64,000 bases of DNA, taken from contig NZ_BNJJ01000019.1 in NCBI RefSeq assembly GCF_016587435.1, forward strand, positions 62,001 through 126,000, written 5' to 3'. The stretch is from Dictyobacter formicarum. Its GTDB lineage: Bacteria > Chloroflexota > Ktedonobacteria > Ktedonobacterales > Ktedonobacteraceae. Below, piece by piece: positions 9,370 to 17,190 of the stretch. The notes beneath the pieces are model-generated. The model did not search any database and was not told where the DNA came from. It saw only the letters and a list, made by a program, of their open reading frames with translations. Made by a program: the position numbers and the translations under genes. The number at the start of each line of letters is the position of its first letter. Within the stretch, counting starts at the first letter, position 1.

Positions 9370-9427
9370 TTTTATTATGTGGTGCAGGGAATGTGCATCC
9401 GCACATTCCCTGCACCACATAATAAAA
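9370..9427. repeat. Dispersed long-hairpin element, copy 1
   Basis: A perfect 27-bp inverted repeat (9370-9396 with 9401-9427) around a 4-base loop. The core GGTGCAGGGAATGTGC is shared in altered form with copies near 26.1, 34.6 and 50.6 kb. On the plus strand a GC-rich imperfect hairpin (CGGGCAcatgcgcGCCCG) and a T-run precede it at 9335-9370. It starts 7 bp beyond the dnaA stop codon, so it may also end dnaA transcription. Confidence 0.8.
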
Positions 9428-9434
9428 TGGGAAT

Positions 9435-11072
9435 TTAAAAGGAATGATTCTGCAAAGACTCAAGAACAGAAGCGATCTCTTGCCGCACCTGATCATTATT
9501 GCCCATTTCGGCATGAACCTTTTCCCAGCCATGCATAATGGTCGTATGGTCTCGCCCACCTAAAGCCGTTCCGATCTGGAGTAGCGAAGCGGTGGTCTCT
9601 TCACGCATCAGATACATTGCCACCTGGCGTGGCCAGACGATGTCTCGATCGCGTTGCTTGCCACGTAACAACTCTTGATCTACATTATAATAACGACAAA
9701 TACCATCCAGCACATCATTTATGGTTAGATTTGAAGTGGTCGGCGGCTTTTTATCATAAATATGTTCTAGCGCTTGCGCTGCCAGGCTGATGGTCAGTGG
9801 GGCATCATGCAGGGTGGCATAAGCGATGACGCGGTTAAGCGCCCCCTCCAGCTCTCGTACGCTGCTACAGACCGGTCGCGCAATATATTCGATCACGCTG
9901 GCAGGTACGGTGAAGCGTAGTGAGTCGCATTTTGAACGTAAAATCGCCAGGCGATGCTCGTACTCAGGTGGCTGTACATCCGCCAGTAATCCCCATTCGA
10001 AGCGAGAGCGCAAACGATCTTGCAAACTGCTGATCGCCTTGGGTGGACGATCGCTGGTGACGACGATTTGCTTATTGGCATTGTGCAGCGAGTTAAACGT
10101 ATGGAAAAACTCTTCCTCGGTCGATTCCTTACCCGCGATAAATTGGATATCGTCAACGAGCAAAATATCGATCTGACGATACTTGGAGCGGAACTCCTCC
10201 GTTTTTTGAAACCGAATCGCGTTGATGATCTCATTCGTAAACTTCTCGGAGGTGGTATATAAAACGTGCAGACCAGCACTCTCGCCTGCATGCCCAATAG
10301 CGTGTAGCAGGTGAGTCTTGCCCAGACCGACACCTCCATATAAAAAGAGGGGATTATAAATTCTCCCTGGATTCTCGGCTACTGCCAGCGAGGTGGCATG
10401 CGCCAGCTTATTGGATTTGCCCACAATAAAGGCGCTAAATGTATAGCGTGGATTCATCAACAGGCCTTCAGCACCGGGATGGACCGGGCTATATTCCTGG
10501 GTGGCAGGTGGTTCCTTGCGTGCAGGCTCCGCTGAAGCATTTTTTTCGGCATAGGGAGCATATTGAGAAGTGGCCGGTTGCATTGTTTGATCTTGTTTAT
10601 AGTTTACTGGCGGCCGAGGTGGAATACCGTAATCCTCTTTCTTCTGCCGATAGGCATTTTCCTGCGGAGCTGATGAGGCCATCGAGTTCAACGCGGGCGT
10701 GGTATCCGGTGGGGTCACGCGCTTCCCTCGCAGTGGTGCGGACAGGCGTCCTTTCGAAAGGCGGTAGGTGCGTTTGGCCGGGCGACTGGTATTTGGATCA
10801 ACTCCATTATCGGATGAGGCAGGCTGCTCTTTGGTCACTTCAAAGCGTACTTCGACCGGACCACCGGTAATATCTATCAGCGTAGAACGAATTAATTCTC
10901 GAAAGCGGGTCTCTAACTGTGCTTTCGCAAAGGTGGTGGGAACACGGATAATAAAGACGCCATCTTGAAATGAGAGCGCCGATGTTCCCTGAAACCAGGT
11001 GGTGAAAACCGCAGAGTTTACCCTTGGTCTTAATCGTTCTATTGCTGTTTGCCAGATTTGTTTTGCATTCAC
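9435..11072 (-). CDS. dnaA: Chromosomal replication initiator DnaA
   Basis: A 545-residue DnaA. Domain I (1-85, NAKQIWQTAIERL) binds helicase and regulators. A long low-complexity domain II covers ~95-210. The AAA+ domain III starts at NPRYTFSAFIVG, with Walker A GGVGLGKT at 246-253, Walker B LLVDDIQF and the sensor stretch VVTSDRPP. Domain IV has the DnaA-box reading motif GGRDHTTIMHGWEK. I prefer GTG 11072, seven bases after AAAGGGG; GTG 11081 in frame is possible. Neighbours are not the classical dnaN-recF-gyrB, and no DnaA-box cluster was seen upstream, so this may not be the origin locus. Confidence 0.95.
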   Translation of the reverse strand: MNAKQIWQTAIERLRPRVNSAVFTTWFQGTSALSFQDGVFIIRVPTTFAKAQLETRFRELIRSTLIDITGGPVEVRFEVTKEQPASSDNGVDPNTSRPAKRTYRLSKGRLSAPLRGKRVTPPDTTPALNSMASSAPQENAYRQKKEDYGIPPRPPVNYKQDQTMQPATSQYAPYAEKNASAEPARKEPPATQEYSPVHPGAEGLLMNPRYTFSAFIVGKSNKLAHATSLAVAENPGRIYNPLFLYGGVGLGKTHLLHAIGHAGESAGLHVLYTTSEKFTNEIINAIRFQKTEEFRSKYRQIDILLVDDIQFIAGKESTEEEFFHTFNSLHNANKQIVVTSDRPPKAISSLQDRLRSRFEWGLLADVQPPEYEHRLAILRSKCDSLRFTVPASVIEYIARPVCSSVRELEGALNRVIAYATLHDAPLTISLAAQALEHIYDKKPPTTSNLTINDVLDGICRYYNVDQELLRGKQRDRDIVWPRQVAMYLMREETTASLLQIGTALGGRDHTTIMHGWEKVHAEMGNNDQVRQEIASVLESLQNHSF

Positions 11073-11081
11073 ACGCAGCAC

Positions 11082-11534
11082 CCCTTTGGGGATTGGTTTA
11101 TGGTCGCTAGTGTCTTAATTCGCTTTTAATACGCTCTGCGCACGTTATCAGTTGTATGTATAGGTGTTTTTAGACAAAAATAAATCTCTGATAGTAATCT
11201 CGTGACGGCAGAGTGTAATGGTAGCATTAAATCAAAACGCTGTAAAGCCCTCCTTTCGTACCATCTAGACCATTATACCTGCTGTCGGAACGAGTTTATT
11301 GTATGCGCTCTCTGCTATGCTATAACAAAGGAGATATTCTTGATGAATTGAGGCTTTTGGTACCAGAATGCGAGCTATCTTATAGTTTTTATTCGTTGTG
11401 TAAAGTATACTGAACCGGTGATAGTTTCTTTTCTCTTAGAATAGAGTCATAAAAACGTTGTGTGGCTGAGGCGATAGGTAGGGAAGAATCGATTTAATGG
11501 TTGAGAATGCAATATATATTTTAAGGAGCTTCTG
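11082..11534. other. dnaA-lipoprotein divergent intergenic region
   Basis: No gene seen. It is AT-rich and holds divergent promoters; TGcTATAAC at ~11315 and TATACT at ~11406 are -10 candidates. I looked for TTATCCACA-type boxes on both strands and found none convincing, so an origin here is not supported. Confidence 0.45.
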
Positions 11535-12284
11535 ATGTCTCTCTTTTACCGAGTCGGTCAGCATCCACGTCGAGATGTTGTCGGTATACATGCGCGAAAA
11601 CAATCACTGATCTATCTTGTCTGTATGCTTTTCTGTTTAAGTATGTTTATCAGCGCCTGTACAGGTGATAGCAATACCAAGAGCACTGGCAGTGCGAAGG
11701 CGACGGCAACTCCTGCGCCTGCGCAATTATCTTCATTCAACTGGTGTGGTAAACCGAGCGAAATTTTTCGCGACCAGGCTTCGTCCCATGCTCAGGGGGG
11801 AACGGCTCAGGCAACGGGATTAGGACCAGCCAACGATAAGCCTAAAACGGTTACTGATTGGAATACTGTGAAACAAAATCTGGGTTTCACTATTTATTTG
11901 CCCAAAACGCTGCCAGCCGGTACCTGTTTGCTCAGCGTGTCGGGTTCGCTGCGTGATCCAATTTTCGGCAGTAATTTTACGATTACATATGTTCTGCCCG
12001 ACCAAAATGCTATTAGCTTTTCGCAAGCGCCCGTGCGCATCAAAAATATAGCTTTTCAGTGCAACGTTTCACAAGCGTCCTCCTCAACGACCACGGGTAA
12101 CACAGGGAATGATACTAAAGCTAGCAGTACATCGACTGCCGCGGCAGCGAAGGAGCCCATTCAATTATGTAACGGCATTCGTGATCAAACTAATATCGTT
12201 TTTTCGGCTCGGGGGAGCACCGCTACGCTGCAGCAATTCTTCCAGAGCTTGCAACCTGATGTTGATTGGATGCCAGCCAAATAG
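11535..12284 (+). CDS. Secreted lipoprotein of unknown function
   Basis: A 249-residue protein with an N-terminal basic and hydrophobic signal segment (LIYLVCMLFCLSMF) followed by lipobox ISAC, with the lipidated Cys at residue 42. A Ser/Thr/Ala/Pro linker follows. A C-terminal domain (~75-249) contains GFTIYLPKTLPAGTCLLSVSGSLRDP and a Ser/Thr-rich insertion around 190. Two or more cysteines in the mature part could pair outside the cell. RBS TAAGGAG precedes the ATG by seven bases. I do not recognise the domain; the extracellular, membrane-anchored location is inferred from the signal. Confidence 0.75.
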   Translation: MSLFYRVGQHPRRDVVGIHARKQSLIYLVCMLFCLSMFISACTGDSNTKSTGSAKATATPAPAQLSSFNWCGKPSEIFRDQASSHAQGGTAQATGLGPANDKPKTVTDWNTVKQNLGFTIYLPKTLPAGTCLLSVSGSLRDPIFGSNFTITYVLPDQNAISFSQAPVRIKNIAFQCNVSQASSSTTTGNTGNDTKASSTSTAAAAKEPIQLCNGIRDQTNIVFSARGSTATLQQFFQSLQPDVDWMPAK

Positions 12285-12531
12285 GGCCCACTTCATTTTA
12301 AAATTGATCCGTAAAATTTATCCATCCTGTTCGTCCTAGTTAGTGGAACGATTGTATCGAAACTACTTTTGCTTCTTTAAATCCATACTCTCAAGAGCGG
12401 ATCCTGATATGTAGGAAGGAAAAAGAAACTGACCATATATGGGTCCGGCCCTCTTCGGAGCAGGTGGTGAAAGAGAGCGGGGGACGCTATTCTCTAAAGA
12501 ATTATACTCGACGCTCAACTTACACTTCTGA

Positions 12532-12537
12532 TATAAT
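12532..12537 (+). promoter_or_regulatory. -10 box upstream of the FHA gene
   Basis: A perfect TATAAT 67 bp before the ATG at 12604. The region 12285-12531 otherwise holds no gene. The -35 match is weak. Confidence 0.5.
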
Positions 12538-12603
12538 GGACAGAAGTTTTACGTGTACGCAATATATATTCATGCGTGCATACAATTGGGAGGAACTTTT
12601 ATC

Positions 12604-14055
12604 ATGGATAAGTGTCCCTACTGTGGGGCTGAGACTCGGCAAGGTGACAACTTCTGTTTAAATTGTGGTAATCGCCTGCTTCCTGCAACTCCCTCACCTT
12701 CTTCAGGTCAGCAGGCTCAGCCAGGAGTTGGCGAAGCTACTGTTGCGGCAGCAGATGAGTGGAATTCGGTGCCCCCGAGCTCGGCGCCAGCCAGTGGTCA
12801 ATCCTGGGGTGTTGATCTTGCCGCGCCGACCGCTTTTGGCTCACCTTCTGATGCTGCGACCGTACGCGAGCCCGCCGGAACAGCACAAGCCACAATGGAT
12901 AGAATCTCCGAACCAGGCATGTTCATTCTTCGTTCCGATAATGGTGATGTTATCCAGGAATATCCGCTGGATAAAACCGAGATTGTGATTGGTCGTGCTC
13001 CAACCAGCGACATTTTGCTCTCAAAGGATAAGTTGACTTCACGTCGTCATGCTACGGTTCGTTATGAAAATAATCAATATCTGTTGCATGATGAGCATAG
13101 TGCAAATGGCACCTTTGTGAATGGGCAACAGCTAGAAGAAGCTACGCCCTATGCTTTGCAAGATGGTGATCAGGTTGGCATTGGCGAGCACGAACTGCTC
13201 TTCCGGGCGCATGGCGCACAGGCTAATGTGGTAGAAGATCTGCCAACTATTTCTGAGCCTCAGAATGCCCCGGCCAATCCAGATTTTACCTATCGCACCC
13301 AGAATGATGAGCATGGAACCATCTCTGAGAATGACGATTACGGTACGGCTACGATGGATAGCCCAGAAGAGTCTGCTGTTTATGATGCTCCGGCCGCTGA
13401 AACAGCTCATGTAGAGCCTCCTGCTACACCCGCACCCGAGGAAGATGCGCCGATCTCACACTATGAGCCAGTGCCCGCTCCCGCTCCTGTTCAGGAGGAA
13501 CCGGCTGCGCCCATAGCTGCGCATGATGTCGAAGAGAGTGTCCCAATGACACCTGGCAGCATCGAAAAGACCCCATATGCGGTTCCTTCTTCTCCGCTTC
13601 CTGCTGCGGATAGCCCGGTCACATTCAGTCGTTTCTCTGCGCTTTCCTCGCCATCCCTGCCTGATATGAGCGCATTAATGGCGGCTCTCTCCTCTCTGGA
13701 TGGGCAGATCATGTCGCTGCAAGAGCAGTTTAATGCGACGCAGGATGCTATGCGCAACCATGATGCTGAGGTTAACCAGACAGCCAGCCAATTGCGCTCC
13801 GGCATTCGCCGTGTTTCTGATCGTATGGATAGCATGATTGCTGACGTTGCCAGAAGCCGTGAGGCGTTAGCCTGGGCTGAACTACTCCAGTTAATGGAAG
13901 ATGTGATGAATAACCCTCGAGACATCGAGTATGTTACTAAACTGGCTCGTAAGGCGCGCGAACTCAATAAAGTGTTCCAGATTCACCAGAATGTGCTGAA
14001 TACTATGGCTGAGTGCAATAGCCTGTTACGCAGTTTGATTGGTGAAGAGAAGTAA
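12604..14055 (+). CDS. Zinc-ribbon and FHA-domain protein with C-terminal coiled coil
   Basis: A 483-residue cytoplasmic protein. The N-terminus is a zinc ribbon with Cys4, Cys7, Cys18 and Cys21. A forkhead-associated domain follows at ~103-195 with the phosphothreonine-binding residues GR (130), SRRH (146-149) and NGTFVNG (168-174). Next comes a ~170-residue Pro/Ala/Glu-rich linker. The last ~130 residues are helical, likely coiled coil (LDGQIMSLQEQFNATQDAM...). It probably docks a Ser/Thr-phosphorylated partner; no kinase gene of Hanks type is adjacent. ATG 12604 follows GGGAGGAAC, and a longer frame from 12553 lacks this. Confidence 0.88.
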   Translation: MDKCPYCGAETRQGDNFCLNCGNRLLPATPSPSSGQQAQPGVGEATVAAADEWNSVPPSSAPASGQSWGVDLAAPTAFGSPSDAATVREPAGTAQATMDRISEPGMFILRSDNGDVIQEYPLDKTEIVIGRAPTSDILLSKDKLTSRRHATVRYENNQYLLHDEHSANGTFVNGQQLEEATPYALQDGDQVGIGEHELLFRAHGAQANVVEDLPTISEPQNAPANPDFTYRTQNDEHGTISENDDYGTATMDSPEESAVYDAPAAETAHVEPPATPAPEEDAPISHYEPVPAPAPVQEEPAAPIAAHDVEESVPMTPGSIEKTPYAVPSSPLPAADSPVTFSRFSALSSPSLPDMSALMAALSSLDGQIMSLQEQFNATQDAMRNHDAEVNQTASQLRSGIRRVSDRMDSMIADVARSREALAWAELLQLMEDVMNNPRDIEYVTKLARKARELNKVFQIHQNVLNTMAECNSLLRSLIGEEK

Positions 14056-14086
14056 TCACGTACCAGTGTTCTTTCATATAATCTAC

Positions 14087-14110
14087 AGGGCGGACATGTA
14101 ACTCCGCCCT
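14087..14110 (+). terminator. Terminator after the FHA gene
   Basis: AGGGCGGA pairs with TCCGCCCT over an 8-base loop, 32 bp beyond the stop codon. The following T-run is short (TTCAACTCTT). Confidence 0.6.
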
Positions 14111-14258
14111 TTCAACTCTTCTGGTTGTCCCGCTGCTTTACACCTGATGATTATCTACACGTCGAGCGATCTGTATGTTTCTTTGTAGAACCTGGTAAGC
14201 TCTCAGTGTATGGTTGGGTGTCAGGGTACAGCAATTTTGCTAGCTTACCGGAAATCTC

Positions 14259-15782
14259 ATGTACAAACAAGCACCGTCGCGTGTTGAGGATCTTCCTGAG
14301 GATGGTTCTGGCACGCATACCGTAAAGCATTTCGATGCTATCATTATTGGCGCGGGCCTGGGAGGCCTGCTCAGTGCCGCCCATCTTTTGCAGCGCGGCA
14401 AGCATGTGGTGGTGGTGGAGCGTTTGCCGCATTGCGGTGGCCGTTTTACTGCCAAGAACTTTCATGGCGTACAGGTCAGTACTGGCGCTGTACATATGGT
14501 ACCTTTTGGGAGCAGTGGTGTGTTGTCACACATGCTGCGCCGCCTCAATGTCCCTCATCGTCTCTATGATGCTGATGTCTTTGGCTCGTTCCATGTGCAT
14601 GGCCAGCAATATCGTTCTCGTGGACTCCTGGGCGTGGCCCGATTTTTAGGACCAGCCCAATTTTTCTGGTTTCTGCGCCTGGGTTATCTGATGTTTTTCC
14701 GCCCGTTGACTGCTGAAGAACGCCAGCTCCCCTTTGACCTCTGGCTTGAGCGCCATATCAATGTTGAGCGTAATCCCCAGCTGGTGGCCTTTTTTGCCAG
14801 CATCTCCCGCTTCGCCTTAAGTCTTGAGCTAAACCAGGTCAGTACCGCCGAGGTTGTGCGTACGACTAAAAACATGTTTCGGTTTGGGGCTCCCGCGATT
14901 GTAGAGGGTGGCTGTGGCGAGATCACTCATCAGCTTGAAAAAATCATTGAGACCTATAATGGGGAGATCATGCTCTCCTCGGAGGTTCTGGGTATTGTGC
15001 AAGAACAGGGGCGCGTCACTGGTGTACTCGTCAAGAACAAGGTGACGGGTGAAGAGAAGTTGTTGCAGGCGCCGCTGGTCGTCAGTGACATTGGCCCACG
15101 CGCTACCAATGGCTTGCTGCAGCAGCGCCGTGTGAAGCAATCGGATGTGCTCAAGCAGAAATATGCCGAGGATCACACCGCGATTGCGCGGGCTACCGAT
15201 GATGTTCAGGAGGCCGTTGGCCTGAAAGTGCATATTCTCAGCGATGTCTCGTTGATTCCCCATAAAGGCATCATGTACTGTCTGGACACCAAACGCATTG
15301 CGGGTATGGTGCAGCCAACCAATAGTGATCCTTCGCTCGCCCCTGCTGGCAAGCATCTTCTGATCAGCCACCAGGTGATTCAGAGCAACAATGTCGAGGA
15401 GGAGCGTGCCCTGGCTTTGGCCGATTTGAGATCTATGTTTGGTGAGACCTTTGACCAGCACTGCCAGATTCTGACTATGGGCACCTATCGGGGGGAATGG
15501 CCGGTCAATCGTGTGGTCCAGGGAGAAGATGTGCAGCCACAATTAGATGTGCAGGGACTGTACCTGGTGGGCGATGCTGTGAAACCATCGGGCTATTTGA
15601 TGGTTGAGGGTGTGGCACAGAGTGTCAATAATTTTCTAGATCTCTTAGATGATCTGGATCAGGAGCAGGCGATTGCGCGTAAAGTGGACCGTCGTCTCAG
15701 GCGCAATGTGATGTCGCCCCCTTCCCGTCTCAATGCGTTGCGCTGGCTGTGGAAGGCACCCGGAAACTCTGGAAAACCTTAG
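14259..15782 (+). CDS. FAD-dependent phytoene desaturase/amine oxidase-like protein
   Basis: A 507-residue flavoprotein of the NAD(P)/FAD oxidoreductase class that includes carotenoid desaturases and isomerases. The N-terminal dinucleotide fold is DAIIIGAGLGGLLSAAHL at ~26-43, ending in the acidic VVVER, then GGRFTAK. The C-terminal FAD-contact motif is GLYLVGDAVKPSGYLMVEGVAQS (~430). The substrate is not identifiable; no phytoene synthase or other carotenoid gene lies near. The ribosome site is weak (GGAAATCTC). The murA gene starts 16 bp after its stop, so the two are probably cotranscribed, an unusual pairing. Confidence 0.82.
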   Translation: MYKQAPSRVEDLPEDGSGTHTVKHFDAIIIGAGLGGLLSAAHLLQRGKHVVVVERLPHCGGRFTAKNFHGVQVSTGAVHMVPFGSSGVLSHMLRRLNVPHRLYDADVFGSFHVHGQQYRSRGLLGVARFLGPAQFFWFLRLGYLMFFRPLTAEERQLPFDLWLERHINVERNPQLVAFFASISRFALSLELNQVSTAEVVRTTKNMFRFGAPAIVEGGCGEITHQLEKIIETYNGEIMLSSEVLGIVQEQGRVTGVLVKNKVTGEEKLLQAPLVVSDIGPRATNGLLQQRRVKQSDVLKQKYAEDHTAIARATDDVQEAVGLKVHILSDVSLIPHKGIMYCLDTKRIAGMVQPTNSDPSLAPAGKHLLISHQVIQSNNVEEERALALADLRSMFGETFDQHCQILTMGTYRGEWPVNRVVQGEDVQPQLDVQGLYLVGDAVKPSGYLMVEGVAQSVNNFLDLLDDLDQEQAIARKVDRRLRRNVMSPPSRLNALRWLWKAPGNSGKP

Positions 15783-15798
15783 GAAGGTCTAGGAAATA

Positions 15799-17133
15799 AT
15801 GTTTGAATATGAAGAGCAGCAGGCTCCCCATTATCTGGTCACCGGGGGCACGCCTTTGCGGGGTGAGGTAACGCTGAGCGGTGCCAAAAACGCGGTCACC
15901 AAAATGGTGATCGCCTCCCTTTTAACGTCTGATACCTGTACATTGCGTAATATCCCGGTGCTGGGCGATCTAGAATTGACCGTTAAGCTGTGCCAGGAAT
16001 TAGGTTCTCATGTCCAGCTAGATCGGGAGCGCCATTTACTCTCTATTTGCACCAGCAATGTGCGCGACTACCATGTTTCGAGTGCCGTTGGAGGGCTCAA
16101 CCGTATCTGTGTGATGATGATCGGACCGCTATTGCATCGTTGTGGCGAGGCCGTTATCCCCATGCCGGGCGGCGATCGCATTGGCCCGCGACCCATTAAT
16201 TTTCATATCCAGGGCCTTCAGCAGATGGGCGCCCAGATCCTTGAAAGGGATGGATATTACTATTGCCGGGCCCCTGAGCGCCTGCATGGAGCCACTATCT
16301 CGCTGCCATTCCCGAGTGTGATGGCGACCGAGAATCTCCTGATCACCGCTTCTCTAGCCAGAGGGGTTACGATTATTGAGAATGCTGCCAATGAACCAGA
16401 AATTGTCGACCTGGTCAAGCTGCTACAAAAAATGGGCGCCATCATCGAATTTAAAGTAGATCGCCGGATAGTGATTGAAGGCGTGGATGCTTTGCATGGG
16501 GCCAGCCATACTCTGCTCAGTGATCGCAATGAAGCCGTCTCGCTGGCGGTTGCAGCTTATTTAACCAGGGGCGATGTCTATTTGCGCCATGCCCAGCAGG
16601 ATACCTTGCTCTCTTTCTTAAATACCCTGCTGAAGATGGGGTTGCGCTTTGAGATTGACGATGAGGGTATTCGTTTTATCGGCGATACCAGGACCCCACC
16701 AGCGATCTCGCTGGAAACTGATGTACACCCGGGCTTTATGACTGACTGGCAGCAACCTTTTACAGTACTATTGACGCAATCAAAGGGTATGTCAGTGATT
16801 CACGAGACGATCTATGAGGATCGCTTTGGCTATACCAGTGCCCTGGAGCGTATGGGTGCTCATATTGGACTCTATCCAAAATGTTTGGGTGAGGTTCCTT
16901 GCCGCTTCCGTGAGAAGCAGCATATGCATAGCTGTGTAGTGCGAGGTCCGACGCCATTGGTTGCTACGCGTCTGGATATCCCCGATATTCGTGCCGGTTG
17001 TTCTTATATTATTGCTGCGCTCTGTGCTGAGGGTACTTCAACCGTTTATGGCATTGAACACATTGAACGCGGATATGAGCACCTGGATATGAAATTGCGC
17101 AGCCTTGGTGCCCAGATCGAAAAAATATTCTAA
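15799..17133 (+). CDS. murA: UDP-N-acetylglucosamine 1-carboxyvinyltransferase, Cys-to-Asp variant
   Basis: A 444-residue MurA-type enolpyruvyl transferase, the first committed step of peptidoglycan synthesis (PEP transfer to UDP-GlcNAc). The inside-out barrel pair shows the catalytic Lys30-Asn31 in SGAKNA, the Arg of GxRP (131), the Asp of the PGFMTDWQ loop and the IPDIRAG Arg. In the mobile loop the usual GGCaIG is GGDRIG, giving Asp126 where Escherichia coli has Cys115. Asp at this site is known from mycobacterial and chlamydial MurA and gives intrinsic fosfomycin resistance. It sits 16 bp behind the flavoprotein gene. A paralogue with Cys elsewhere in the genome cannot be excluded. Confidence 0.88.
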   Translation: MFEYEEQQAPHYLVTGGTPLRGEVTLSGAKNAVTKMVIASLLTSDTCTLRNIPVLGDLELTVKLCQELGSHVQLDRERHLLSICTSNVRDYHVSSAVGGLNRICVMMIGPLLHRCGEAVIPMPGGDRIGPRPINFHIQGLQQMGAQILERDGYYYCRAPERLHGATISLPFPSVMATENLLITASLARGVTIIENAANEPEIVDLVKLLQKMGAIIEFKVDRRIVIEGVDALHGASHTLLSDRNEAVSLAVAAYLTRGDVYLRHAQQDTLLSFLNTLLKMGLRFEIDDEGIRFIGDTRTPPAISLETDVHPGFMTDWQQPFTVLLTQSKGMSVIHETIYEDRFGYTSALERMGAHIGLYPKCLGEVPCRFREKQHMHSCVVRGPTPLVATRLDIPDIRAGCSYIIAALCAEGTSTVYGIEHIERGYEHLDMKLRSLGAQIEKIF

Positions 17134-17143
17134 AACAAACATA

Positions 17144-17185
17144 TTTTTTCTTGCGCCTGCCTGCGACGGGCGGCGCAAGAAAAAA
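17144..17185. terminator. Bidirectional terminator between murA and the 17191-19575 gene
   Basis: A 14-bp stem (17144-17157 with 17172-17185) has T6 on one side and A-run on the other, so it gives a U-tract on both strands. It sits between two convergent genes. Confidence 0.9.
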
Positions 17186-17190
17186 GACAT

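Noticed and set aside
11082..11534. Replication origin next to dnaA
   Set aside because: No cluster of TTATCCACA-like boxes on either strand and no dnaN, recF or gyrB neighbours. Single near-matches such as TTATACACA at 21352 and TTATCTACA at ~14151 are expected by chance.
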